From Chitinophagaceae bacterium (GTDB taxonomy: Bacteria; Bacteroidota; Bacteroidia; Chitinophagales; Chitinophagaceae): 64,000 nucleotides of DNA. Below are positions 30,510 through 39,419 of the stretch, one piece after another; the first letter of the stretch is position 1; each line of letters begins with the position of its first letter. The stretch is from the NCBI GenBank assembly GCA_024103425.1, contig JAGFIS010000007.1, forward strand, positions 89,649 to 153,648, given 5' to 3'. The translations under genes and the position numbers were made by a program. Below the pieces are notes generated by a model, which was not told where the DNA came from, searched no databases, and was given only the letters and a program-made list of their open reading frames with translations.

Positions 30510-31148
30510 TTATTTTTTTATTATCATCATCAGCCCGTCGCGCACTGTCATCAACACTTGTTCTACCCTTTCGTCAGCAGCAACATGTTCGTTAAAAGCC
30601 TGAATGGCCTTCGCACTCTTTCCTTTGATAGTCTCCTCTAAAACGTCTCCATGAAAGAGTACATTGTCTGCCAAAATCACTCCTCCCCTTTTCAGAACAG
30701 GCAAAGTTAATTCGTAATACTGAATATAACCGGGTTTATCGGCATCTATGAAGACAAGATCCCACTCGATATTCAGTAGCGGTATTACCTCCAACGCGTT
30801 TCCTCTGTGTAAAATTATCCGGTTTTTAAAGGATGATCTTTCAAAAAAAGAGGTTGCAAGATCTGCATCCTCATCTCTCAGTTCAATAGTATGAAGTTGT
30901 CCATCATTTTGCAGTCCGCCGGCCAGGCAAAGAGCCGAGTAACCTGTGAAAGTGCCTACTTCGAGGATTCGTTTCGGACGGACTATCCGGCTGATCATTT
31001 CCAGCAATTTTCCCTGTACAGGGCCACTTAGCATATGGGCATGAGCATGGTTTTTCATGGTATATTCCTCCAGTTCTGACAGTAATGCATCAGTAGGAGA
31101 AGTGAATTTTTCTGAATATCGCTCTGCTAAACCATTAATTAGTTCCAT
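30510..31148 (-). CDS. Class I SAM-dependent O-methyltransferase (caffeoyl-CoA OMT-like)
   Basis: A 212-residue cytoplasmic enzyme of the COMT/CCoAOMT-like group. The SAM-binding motif is EVGTFTGYSALCLAGGL (about 61-77). The metal/catalytic region is FIDADKPGYIQYYE (about 132-145), and VLADN(V)LFHGDV (about 160-170) is another group signature. Bacterial members methylate small catechol-like or hydroxyl acceptors; the substrate here is unknown. Its start overlaps the end of the symporter gene by 14 bp, so coupling is tight. Confidence 0.88.
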   Translation of the reverse strand: MELINGLAERYSEKFTSPTDALLSELEEYTMKNHAHAHMLSGPVQGKLLEMISRIVRPKRILEVGTFTGYSALCLAGGLQNDGQLHTIELRDEDADLATSFFERSSFKNRIILHRGNALEVIPLLNIEWDLVFIDADKPGYIQYYELTLPVLKRGGVILADNVLFHGDVLEETIKGKSAKAIQAFNEHVAADERVEQVLMTVRDGLMMIIKK

Positions 31149-32658
31149 CTTTTACTAATTTCTCTTCGGCTGTCTTACGCCTTGAAAAAATAAGCAATCC
31201 GATAAAAGTAAGCAGTCCGTTTACAATAATCAGTTCTTCTGCAAATACATAACCGCCAAGCAATGTCCTCGAGTTCTCATCAAGAAAATAAGTAATCAGC
31301 GGAGCAGCGATACAAATCAACGGTGTCATTTTATCGAACACATATCTGCCTTTCGCATACAGAACAAAGGCAAACAAACCAATCAACGGCCCATAAGTAT
31401 AGGTCGCAACTTTAAAGATCGCCGTAACAACCGCAGCATTATTAATGGCATTGAACAACAGGATCACCAACAGAATCAATACTGAGAATCCAATATGTAC
31501 CATGGTACGTATTCTCACCAGCTCTTTCTCGCTCCTCTTTCTGTCGGCAAAATGCAGGAAGTCAACACAGAAAGAAGTAGTCAGTGCTGTTATTCCGGAA
31601 TCAGTTGTGGCAAAGGTTGCAGCCGTTAGACCCAGCATAAATACAACTGCCGGCATTCCCTTGAAGTAATTGAGCGCAATTTCGGGGAACAGATAATCGG
31701 TACGCGGCAGGTTTGTGGTATGATCCAGTGGAATGGCAATACCGTTAGCATTAGCGTAGATATAGAGCAATGCACCTACACTAAGGAAGAAGAGGTTGAT
31801 GATTACAAAAATCACAGTGAAACTCAGCATATTAGTTTGAGCTTCTCTGATGTTTTTACAGCTCAGGTTTTTCTGCATCAGATCCTGATCAAGCCCAAAC
31901 ATTCCAATCGTTACAAAAATTCCTCCGATAAACTGTTTGGAGAAATGAAACTTGTTGGTAACAAAATTATCGGTGAAGAAGATCTTAGAATAGTTGCTGT
32001 CTTTAATTGCAGTGTAGGCTTCTCCGAGATTCATATTCAGGTTGGTGACAATGAAGTAGATGGACAGTATAACAGCAGACACGAGAAAGAAAGTCTGCAA
32101 AGTATCCGTAATGATAATTGTCTTCAGGCCGCCTTTGAACGTATAGGCCCAAATCAGAAGCAAACAGATAACAATCGTCAGCCAGAAGGGTACTCCCATC
32201 TCATCAAATATGAAACGCTGTAATACTATCGCTACCAGATATAACCTGAATGCTGAACCTATTGTACGTGATACCAAAAAGATTGCCGCTGCAGTTTTGT
32301 GACTCACATTTCCTAACGCTCTTTTTATTACTTCATAAATAGAGACAAGATGCATCCTGTAATAAAGCGGTAACAGAATAAATGCTACGATGAAGTAACC
32401 TACTGCATTACCGAGTACAAACTGAAAATACCTGAACTGAGATCCTGCAGCATTTCCTACCTCACCGGGAACAGAAATAAACGTCACACCACTTAACGCG
32501 GTACCTATCATCCCGAAGGCAACGAGATACCACTTGGAAGAGCGGTTAGCAATAAAAAAAGTCTCATTATCCGAAGATTTTCGTGATGTCAGATAAGAAA
32601 CTACAATCAAAAGGAGAAAATATCCAATAATAAAAGCAAGTAATGTGGTTGGCGACAT
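31135..32658 (-). CDS. Sodium:solute symporter (SSS family)
   Basis: A 507-residue membrane protein with about 13 hydrophobic segments. Family marks are the N-terminal YLTSRKSSDNETFFIANRS stretch, GTALSGVTFISVPGEV and GLTAATFATTDSGITAL (the region of the Na2 site near TM8). It uses the sodium gradient to import a small solute; sugar, amino-acid derivative or sialic-acid-like substrates are all possible. As first gene of the 32658-27670 run it would be transcribed divergently from the LOG gene across a 74-bp gap. Confidence 0.9.
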   Translation of the reverse strand: MSPTTLLAFIIGYFLLLIVVSYLTSRKSSDNETFFIANRSSKWYLVAFGMIGTALSGVTFISVPGEVGNAAGSQFRYFQFVLGNAVGYFIVAFILLPLYYRMHLVSIYEVIKRALGNVSHKTAAAIFLVSRTIGSAFRLYLVAIVLQRFIFDEMGVPFWLTIVICLLLIWAYTFKGGLKTIIITDTLQTFFLVSAVILSIYFIVTNLNMNLGEAYTAIKDSNYSKIFFTDNFVTNKFHFSKQFIGGIFVTIGMFGLDQDLMQKNLSCKNIREAQTNMLSFTVIFVIINLFFLSVGALLYIYANANGIAIPLDHTTNLPRTDYLFPEIALNYFKGMPAVVFMLGLTAATFATTDSGITALTTSFCVDFLHFADRKRSEKELVRIRTMVHIGFSVLILLVILLFNAINNAAVVTAIFKVATYTYGPLIGLFAFVLYAKGRYVFDKMTPLICIAAPLITYFLDENSRTLLGGYVFAEELIIVNGLLTFIGLLIFSRRKTAEEKLVKDGTN

Positions 32659-32732
32659 AAAAAGTATTAAATATAGAAAGTTGAGTATTCGCTATTTTTA
32701 AGGCCGAAAGATTATAGGTAGTAAATATAAAC

Positions 32733-33266
32733 ATGAAAATTAAAAGGCTCACAGTTTTTTGCGGTTCTAAACCCGGCAACAATCCTCTGTATATACAACA
32801 TGCCGCCAGGTTAGGGCACATTCTCGCCGAAAGAGGCATCACTCTAGTCTATGGCGGAGGCAACAAGGGAATGATGGGAGCAATCGCCAATGCCGTACTA
32901 AAGGAGGGTGGCAGTGTCACCGGAATCATGCCTCATATTCTAGCGGGGATAGAACACTCCCACCCCGGTCTGACAGAAATGATAGAAGTAGAAGATATGC
33001 ATACACGAAAAAAATTGCTCTACGAAAAAGGTGATGCAGCTTTGATTTTGCCCGGTGGATTCGGAACGATGGATGAGTTTTTTGAGATGCTTACTTGGAA
33101 TCAGTTACACATCCACAGCAAGAAAATCATCATAATGAATACCGAAGGATTCTATGACAGCCTAATAGGGTTTCTGACAAAAATCCAGGAAGAGAATTTT
33201 TTGTACGATCAGCTGTCTGAAAGAATTATCATTGTATCCTCTCCTGATGAAATTGAATTTGACTAG
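32733..33266 (+). CDS. LOG-family nucleotide phosphoribohydrolase (TIGR00730 group)
   Basis: A 177-residue protein with the LOG signature pair: TRKKLLYEKGDAALILPGGFGTMDEFFE (read as TRKK near 90-93 and PGGFGTMDE near 106-114). The N-terminus is CGSKPGNNP and YGGGNKGMMGAIANA follows. Characterised relatives remove ribose 5-phosphate from AMP-type cytokinin nucleotides; in bacteria the role may be purine nucleotide turnover. It is followed by an SDR gene after 24 bp. Confidence 0.9.
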   Translation: MKIKRLTVFCGSKPGNNPLYIQHAARLGHILAERGITLVYGGGNKGMMGAIANAVLKEGGSVTGIMPHILAGIEHSHPGLTEMIEVEDMHTRKKLLYEKGDAALILPGGFGTMDEFFEMLTWNQLHIHSKKIIIMNTEGFYDSLIGFLTKIQEENFLYDQLSERIIIVSSPDEIEFD

Positions 33267-33290
33267 TTATTCCCCATAATTTGAAATAAA

Positions 33291-34049
33291 ATGAACAGAA
33301 CAGTTTTTATTACAGGCGCTACTTCAGGCATCGGAAAAGCCTGTGCAGAAGCTTTTGCAGGTGCGGGTGACGACTTAATACTGAACGGCAGACGCGAGGA
33401 GCGACTGGAAGCAATAAAAAAAGAACTTTCAGATAAATACTCTGTCCGCATTTTGCCGCTTCCATTCGATGTATCCGATAAAAATGCAGTTTTTGATGCT
33501 GTTCATAACCTGCCCGGGGAATGGAAAGACATTGATATTTTAATTAATAATGCAGGGCTCGCACTTGGTAAAGAACCCTTTCATGAAGCTCATTTGCACG
33601 ATTGGGAAGTAATGATTGAAACAAACGTAACCGGATTACTTTACGTTTCTAAAGCCGTTATCCCCGAAATGATCAGAAGAAATAAAGGGCACATTATTAA
33701 TATTAGTTCCATTGCCGGAGACTTTGCCTATCAGGGCGGAAATATTTATTGTGCTTCCAAATCGGCAGTTAACGCTATTTCTTCAGCCATGCGCACAGAT
33801 ATGCTGCCACACAGCATCAAAGTTACCAACATCAAACCCGGAGCAGTTGAGACAGAATTTTCGTTAGTCAGATTCAAGGGCGATACCGAAAAAGCAGATC
33901 AAACCTATATCGGTTTTCAACCACTTTCACCTCTGGATGTAGCCCAAACCATTCTTTATTGTGCCTCGCTACCGGAGCACGTGTGTATTAACGACCTGAC
34001 GATAACTCCTGTATCACAGTCAAACGGAGTATATATTTTTAAAAAATAA
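33291..34049 (+). CDS. NAD(P)-dependent short-chain dehydrogenase/reductase (YdfG-like)
   Basis: A 252-residue classical SDR. The cofactor loop is TGATSGIGKACAEAF (7-21), NNAG is at about 86-89, and the catalytic Ser-Tyr-Lys set is visible in NISSIAGDF and YCASK. R38/R39 (NGRREERLE) after the second strand favours NADP(H). The length and motifs resemble E. coli YdfG, which acts on 3-hydroxy acids such as L-allo-threonine; the actual substrate here is not known. Cytoplasmic, probably co-transcribed with the LOG gene. Confidence 0.9.
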   Translation: MNRTVFITGATSGIGKACAEAFAGAGDDLILNGRREERLEAIKKELSDKYSVRILPLPFDVSDKNAVFDAVHNLPGEWKDIDILINNAGLALGKEPFHEAHLHDWEVMIETNVTGLLYVSKAVIPEMIRRNKGHIINISSIAGDFAYQGGNIYCASKSAVNAISSAMRTDMLPHSIKVTNIKPGAVETEFSLVRFKGDTEKADQTYIGFQPLSPLDVAQTILYCASLPEHVCINDLTITPVSQSNGVYIFKK

Positions 34050-34229
34050 GCCTGATGATGGCCATTTTGTAGTTCTGTTAAAAGACAGAAAATTAATTCG
34101 TCTGCCCTGATTTATAAGTTATTGATAAACAATATATTATAGCGTCAAAAGAATGTATTTTCAAAAAATATCATGCAATAACTGTTTCAAAATTCCGTTT
34201 AATACTACAGGAATTTTTACAGCTTCACT

Positions 34230-34787
34230 ATGAGCTTTAAGAAGTACCTTATAAATTTGTTGCTACCCCCAAACCTTGAAAAATTGACAACACAATTTAC
34301 TTTCCACGTATTTACTGGTAAAATTGCACGGCTGTGTCTGTCAATAATTATGGTGTGCTTGTTTGCTTACACCGGCTTTTCCCAAAAAAGAATTGTTCAG
34401 AAACCTTGTTATGATGAAGTCTTGAAACAACAAGCCGACAGTCTGAAGAATTACCTAACTCAACATGGCTTTATCGTAGTAAGAGAGGCTACTATGACTA
34501 TGGAAAGCCAGTATGAAATGCCCATTATTGTACCTCTGACAGATGGCACATGGTACCAGTTCGCTTTCATCGGCGACCATGAGAGTAAGTTGTACGAGGT
34601 AAGGATGTACGACTGGGTAGAACGCCAGGTAGCTTATGTAAAAAACGGTATTGAGAGCAACGTCATCATGTTCCCCTACATACCTAAAAGCACTGAATAC
34701 CATGTAATCAAAACCGTACAGGTAACCAATAACAAAAAGAGGAAAGAACTATGCGGGTATATCATCATGTTTAAGAAGGTTCAGTAG
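34230..34787 (+). CDS. Hypothetical exported protein, 185 residues
   Basis: I do not recognise the family. A long basic N-region (about 30 residues) precedes a signal-like hydrophobic stretch (about 32-50) ending near FSQKR. The mature part (about 135 residues) has a predicted helix (CYDEVLKQQADSLKNYLTQ) followed by several beta strands (TWYQFAFIGD, LYEVRMYDW, ECHV-type end strands) and two cysteines. It may be a periplasmic single-domain protein. It is convergent with ftsZ and separated from it by the ftsZ terminator. An upstream ATG-proximal start inside the signal region is possible. Confidence 0.6.
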   Translation: MSFKKYLINLLLPPNLEKLTTQFTFHVFTGKIARLCLSIIMVCLFAYTGFSQKRIVQKPCYDEVLKQQADSLKNYLTQHGFIVVREATMTMESQYEMPIIVPLTDGTWYQFAFIGDHESKLYEVRMYDWVERQVAYVKNGIESNVIMFPYIPKSTEYHVIKTVQVTNNKKRKELCGYIIMFKKVQ

Positions 34788-34802
34788 TTTATCACTTTGC
34801 AT

Positions 34803-34834
34803 AAAAAACCCCGTCACTGGAAAGCAACGGGGTT
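34803..34834 (-). terminator. Rho-independent terminator of the dcw cluster after ftsZ
   Basis: On the minus strand an 8-bp perfect stem (AACCCCGT at 34834-34827 pairing with ACGGGGTT at 34814-34807) closes a 12-nt loop and runs into a T tract (plus-strand A run 34803-34808). It lies 43 bp after the ftsZ stop and closes the whole division cluster. Confidence 0.9.
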
Positions 34835-34876
34835 ACAATACACATCTCAACAAAAGAATCAACAAAAATCAAAGCA

Positions 34877-36775
34877 CTAATCAGGCTTTTTACCTGACAA
34901 GTAGTTATTGATACTACTGATTTCAACCTTGTTATTTTCGTCAGACCTGACGGTGTAATTACTATAGAATGTTTCTACGTCGGCAATAGAATTGTGCAAT
35001 TCCAAATTACGACGGAGATAAGCCGGAACAGTCTCAAACTCATTATTTGGATCAGCAGTATTGATGTTGAAGGATAGTTTCCTTAGTTTCTCAATTCGAT
35101 CTGTTGCCCGGCGCCTTAAATCGTCTGCTTCGTCCGTCATTGACGGTTCCTCAACATTTGATTTCATGAAGGGCAACGATTGGCTGATATTCTGTTCATC
35201 TGCCTTCTCCGCCGTACTTTGGGAATTTTTTTCTACAAGTTGCATTTCTTCATCCGGAGCTTCTTCCGTCTGATCATTCTGTTCCGTAGAACCACTTTCA
35301 AAGATAACAGAATCTTTCAAAGGCCGTTCTTCAACATATATCTGAGCCGGTTTTGCAAGAAAACCGCCTAAAGGTTGAGTTTTTTCTTCCTTAGACTCCT
35401 CTTCTTCCTCCTTAGCATCAGGCGAATAATCAAAGATTACAGGAGAAGCCTGTTCGGGTACCGGACTCAGGTCAAACTGAACAATATCAGTGTACTCGTC
35501 TTCTTCAGCACGAGTTATTTCCACCTCTGCTTCAGGCTCTTCACCCTCTATTTCAGGCATCAACTCTTCTTCTATCAGACCAGCCGCCTCTTCCTCAAGT
35601 GCAGCCTCTACTTCACTCTTTATTAAACCCTCTTTGGTAACTTCTTCCTCAACGGCCTCAGGCTCAGGTGTGGTTTCCTCTTTTGAAGGTTCGTCAAACA
35701 CAAACAAGGGCTGTACTACGCTGTTCTGTTCAACCGGTTTTAATTCCAATACTTCTTTCTCAGGTTCTTTATTCTCAGGAACAGCATCCTTCATTTCATC
35801 TACACCTTCTTTATTTTCAAATCCGGTTGCTATTAATGTGATACCGATTTTATTTCCAAGATCATTGTTATATCCAAGTCCAAGGATTACATCGGTATTT
35901 TCGCCGGCCTTGCTAAGCAGATAGGTTTGGATGATATCAACTTCATCCATTGTAAACTCATGTTCCCCTTCGGTTGAATTAATATTTATCAGAATCCACT
36001 TAGCACCCCTGATATCATTGTCATCCAACAATGGAGAGTTCAATGCTTGCTCAATTGCTTTCTGTGCTCTGTTTTCGCCTTCTACTTCTGCACTTCCGAG
36101 AATGGCAACACCGCCGTTCTTCATTACAGTGCACACATCCGCAAAGTCGACGTTAATCTGGCCTGTACTGTTGATGACATCTGTAATACATTTAGCTGCA
36201 GTAGCCAGCACATTGTCAGCTTTGGCAAAAGCAGCCTTGACTGTAAGGTTGCCAAACTGATGGCGTAATTTGTCATTACTGATTACCAACAGGGTATCAA
36301 CCTGACCTTTTAATTCTTCAATTCCCTGCATTGCCTGCTGTTGTCTTTTCTTCCCCTCATAGGCAAACGGAGTTGTTACAATTCCTACGGTAAGAATACC
36401 CATGTCTTTACATATCTTGGCAACAATAGGGGCACCACCTGTACCGGTACCACCCCCCATTCCTGCAGTGATGAAAGCCATCTTGGTATTGACCTCAAGA
36501 ATCTTCTTGATTTCAGCAAGGCTCTCTCTGGTAGCTTCTCTTCCGATTTCAGGATTAGCTCCGGCACCTAAACCCTGAGTAAGAGTCGGGCCTAACTGAA
36601 TCTTATTGGGAATGTTACTGTGCGACAGTGCCTGAGCATCAGTGTTACAGATAATAAAATCTACGCCTTCAATATTTTGTCCAAACATGTGGTTCACCGC
36701 ATTGCCACCTCCACCACCTACTCCGATCACTTTCAGTATGGAAGATTGCGCTTTCGGCAGATCAAACTGTATCAT
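34877..36775 (-). CDS. ftsZ: Cell division GTPase FtsZ with long acidic C-terminal region
   Basis: A 632-residue tubulin homologue that forms the division ring. The GTPase core (about 1-320) holds GGGGGNAVNHM, the tubulin signature GMGGGTGTGGAPI and the T7 loop NVDFADV. E. coli FtsZ has 383 residues; here a region of about 250 residues, very rich in Glu/Pro, follows the core. The FtsA-binding peptide is recognisable as VPAYLRR (about 578-584), but a further tail of about 45 residues follows it, so the peptide is internal. A similar layout occurs in other Bacteroidota. Last gene of the cluster, 44 bp after ftsA, before a strong terminator. Confidence 0.98.
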   Translation of the reverse strand: MIQFDLPKAQSSILKVIGVGGGGGNAVNHMFGQNIEGVDFIICNTDAQALSHSNIPNKIQLGPTLTQGLGAGANPEIGREATRESLAEIKKILEVNTKMAFITAGMGGGTGTGGAPIVAKICKDMGILTVGIVTTPFAYEGKKRQQQAMQGIEELKGQVDTLLVISNDKLRHQFGNLTVKAAFAKADNVLATAAKCITDVINSTGQINVDFADVCTVMKNGGVAILGSAEVEGENRAQKAIEQALNSPLLDDNDIRGAKWILININSTEGEHEFTMDEVDIIQTYLLSKAGENTDVILGLGYNNDLGNKIGITLIATGFENKEGVDEMKDAVPENKEPEKEVLELKPVEQNSVVQPLFVFDEPSKEETTPEPEAVEEEVTKEGLIKSEVEAALEEEAAGLIEEELMPEIEGEEPEAEVEITRAEEDEYTDIVQFDLSPVPEQASPVIFDYSPDAKEEEEESKEEKTQPLGGFLAKPAQIYVEERPLKDSVIFESGSTEQNDQTEEAPDEEMQLVEKNSQSTAEKADEQNISQSLPFMKSNVEEPSMTDEADDLRRRATDRIEKLRKLSFNINTADPNNEFETVPAYLRRNLELHNSIADVETFYSNYTVRSDENNKVEISSINNYLSGKKPD

Positions 36776-36819
36776 GTTTTATTTATTTTTTTGGTTAGTA
36801 AGTTGAGTTTCGTAATCAA

Positions 36820-38169
36820 TTAAAGTTTTGCATCTTCTTCCTCTCTGAAAAGTTCAATGAGGCCGTTCTTCCAGCTGTCTATAAATTTCTTCAGACCGCT
36901 TCTTACCATAGAAGCTGCCATAGGTACTGCAACTTCCTCTTCTTGCACCGGAGGTACGCCTGTCAAATCAACTTTCACAAATTGGTTTTCGAACTTGCGA
37001 CGCTTGTTTTCGTAATCGTTGTAACCTTTTAGTATCAATCCAAGGCAAGTTGAATACATTGGTTTAGCCAACTCTTCAATATGACCCGAAGCAAGATGTT
37101 CGGTAGGAAGACCCACTCGTGCGCTCAACCCGGTCTGATATTCAGTAAGCTGAATCAGGTGTTTCAACTGAGAACCACCACCTGTAAGAATGATACCTCC
37201 GTTCAGAGATTTTTCCAATCCGATTTGCTTCAGGTGATAAGAAACAAAATCGAGGATTTCTGCCATTCTTGCCTGGATGATTCCGGCTAGTGTTTTCACA
37301 CTTACTTCTTTAGGCTCCAATCCTCTCAGGCCGGGGATAGTAATGAACTGGTTTGACTTGGTCTCGTTAACCAATGCACTGCCAAACTGGATTTTCATCT
37401 GTTCTGCCTGTGTTTTTAATACTCCCAGTCCGGTCTTGATATCCATGGTGATATTCTCTCCTCCGAATGGAATTACTGCAGTGTGCTTGATGATGCCTTC
37501 GTAATAGATAGCGAGGTCTGTTGTTCCACCGCCTATATCTACAATAGCTACCCCTGCTTCCAAATCGTGTTCGTTCATCACCGCTGCTGCTGAAGCGAGA
37601 GGCTGCAACACGAGGTCTACAATCTTGAGCCCTGCTCTTTCAACACTGCGGTTGATGTTTCTAATAGCATTCTTATCGCCGGTGATGATGTGGAAATTAG
37701 CTCCCACCTTTATACCGGTGTAACCGATAGGGTCTGCAATATTTTGAAAGTTATCAACAGTGAACTCCTGAGGAATCACATCCAGAATCCGGTCTCCTGC
37801 CGGAATGTAAGTTTTGTACTGATCACTAACCAGTTGATCCACATCAGCCTGAGAAATCTCGTCTTCAGTATTTTGCCTTACAATATCGCCCCTGGTTTGT
37901 AAGCTTTTAATGTGGTGACCGGCTATACCGACATATACCTCATTAATTTCAATTCCGGGATTGCTGGCTCTGCAATTCTCGAGAGCAGCTTCGATGGCTT
38001 TAATCGTCTGATCGATGTTCAACACCATTCCGTGCTGTACACCGTTACTGCTGGCTCTTCCAAAGCCAAGGATTTCCAGCTTACCATACTCATTTTTTCT
38101 TCCTGCGATTGCAGCAATTTTCGTGGTTCCTATGTCAAGGCCTACGATGATTGGATTTTCGTTGTTCAT
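36820..38169 (-). CDS. ftsA: Cell division protein FtsA (actin-like membrane tether)
   Basis: A 449-residue actin-fold protein that anchors FtsZ to the membrane. Phosphate-1 motif GLDIGTTKIAAIAG, phosphate-2 VDIGGGTTDLAIY and the adenosine motif ILTGGGSQLKHL are present, along with the FtsA-specific 1C domain between the first two. The C-terminus ends in an amphipathic helix (LKKFIDSWKNGLIELFREEE), the membrane-targeting element. It sits between ftsQ and ftsZ with 44-bp gaps on both sides. Confidence 0.97.
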   Translation of the reverse strand: MNNENPIIVGLDIGTTKIAAIAGRKNEYGKLEILGFGRASSNGVQHGMVLNIDQTIKAIEAALENCRASNPGIEINEVYVGIAGHHIKSLQTRGDIVRQNTEDEISQADVDQLVSDQYKTYIPAGDRILDVIPQEFTVDNFQNIADPIGYTGIKVGANFHIITGDKNAIRNINRSVERAGLKIVDLVLQPLASAAAVMNEHDLEAGVAIVDIGGGTTDLAIYYEGIIKHTAVIPFGGENITMDIKTGLGVLKTQAEQMKIQFGSALVNETKSNQFITIPGLRGLEPKEVSVKTLAGIIQARMAEILDFVSYHLKQIGLEKSLNGGIILTGGGSQLKHLIQLTEYQTGLSARVGLPTEHLASGHIEELAKPMYSTCLGLILKGYNDYENKRRKFENQFVKVDLTGVPPVQEEEVAVPMAASMVRSGLKKFIDSWKNGLIELFREEEDAKL

Positions 38170-38213
38170 AATTGTTGATTTTATGCAGTTGCCTGCGTTG
38201 TGATTGTGTATTT

Positions 38214-39416
38214 TTATTGTTCTGATTTATTATTTTTTGATGGCATCACCGCTTTAGGCACTCGTTTCTCTTCTGTCTTCACTTCTTTCTTTTCAGTAGC
38301 CTGCTCTTGTTTTTTCACCTCCTGTTTTTCTGTTTTTACCGGCGTAGCCTCTTTCTGTACTTTCACCGGCTCCTGTTTCGGTGCAGCATTCTCTTTTTCA
38401 TTTTTTGAGTTTGTAACAATATTTTGGGAGTTATCAGCATCAGCCGCATTTGCAGGCTGAATGAAATCAACTTCGGGAGTCCCTTGCTCGCGAGGCGTAA
38501 TAACCGGTGTCTCGTTAGTTTCTCTTTCCGGCATCTGTACTCTGGTTGAGTCTTCAGATTTCTTTCTGGCATCATCAACAATCGTCTTCATAATTCTGAT
38601 CGCTGCAAGAGAATCAGCTACAATCTTAGCTGCATCTTTCTTCTCTGCCACTACCTGCCCTTTGTACTGCACATCTATCACAGAATATAAATTCCAACCG
38701 GTTCTCGAATGCACCTGCTTATAGAACGCCAGCAGTTTACTGAACTTTGCTTCTGTATCATCGGCACCACCAAAGCGGATAACCTGTTCGCCCAGTTTGG
38801 GAATCATTTCAAATTTTCCGGATTGAGTGATGGTCACTTCATCAATTTGCGACATCCAGAAGGAGTGCGAGAGCAGATATTCAGAAACTGTTACAACCGA
38901 TTGAGCCAACGTACTGTCTGCCGCACTCATTTCTTTCTTAACTACAGGGAAGCCTGTGAACACAGGTACCCGTGCTGTGTACAGATCGCTTAGCGGTAAA
39001 ATATCGAGATCGGTAGAAAAGTAGAACGATTTCCCATTCACATCAAATACTCTGACAACAGGTTCATTCTGCTCTACATTAATTCTCAGAATATTGTTAT
39101 TATCAACATACAATTCTGCATTCTTAATCCAGGGATGGGCTCTTAATTCATTCTCCAGGGAATTCATGTCGAGACTTCTGACAGGCCGGTTCTGCAATGA
39201 TCCTGCTCCTGCTTTTTCCAGTAATCCGAATACTTTTTCTTTACTGATAAAAGTATGATCTGTTTCTCCGCTGATTTTTACCTGAACATCTCTCACTACT
39301 TTTTTATCTCCGCTACCGATGGCCGAAGCTGTTACGATCAATATACCGGCAGCTGCCAGTATCCACACTGTCAGTTTTATCCACGCAGGAAACTTAATTT
39401 TCTTTTTCTCCGGCAT
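38214..39416 (-). CDS. ftsQ: Cell division protein FtsQ/DivIB with long charged C-terminal tail
   Basis: A 400-residue bitopic protein. A short basic cytoplasmic start and one membrane segment (about 15-33) precede a POTRA-like domain (VRDVQVKISG, then LRAHPWIKNAELY) and the beta domain (to about 270). The last 110 or so residues are a Lys/Glu/Pro/Gln-rich low-complexity tail (KTEKQEVKKQEQATEKKE and similar), which makes it much longer than the 276-residue E. coli protein. It links the FtsA/FtsZ ring to the septal synthase FtsWI. Gap to murC is 3 bp. Confidence 0.92.
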   Translation of the reverse strand: MPEKKKIKFPAWIKLTVWILAAAGILIVTASAIGSGDKKVVRDVQVKISGETDHTFISKEKVFGLLEKAGAGSLQNRPVRSLDMNSLENELRAHPWIKNAELYVDNNNILRINVEQNEPVVRVFDVNGKSFYFSTDLDILPLSDLYTARVPVFTGFPVVKKEMSAADSTLAQSVVTVSEYLLSHSFWMSQIDEVTITQSGKFEMIPKLGEQVIRFGGADDTEAKFSKLLAFYKQVHSRTGWNLYSVIDVQYKGQVVAEKKDAAKIVADSLAAIRIMKTIVDDARKKSEDSTRVQMPERETNETPVITPREQGTPEVDFIQPANAADADNSQNIVTNSKNEKENAAPKQEPVKVQKEATPVKTEKQEVKKQEQATEKKEVKTEEKRVPKAVMPSKNNKSEQ

Positions 39417-39419
39417 ACT

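Noticed and set aside
34074..34091. Small hairpin TTCTGT/ACAGAA after the SDR gene
   Set aside because: The stem is short and no T tract follows, so a terminator is not supported.
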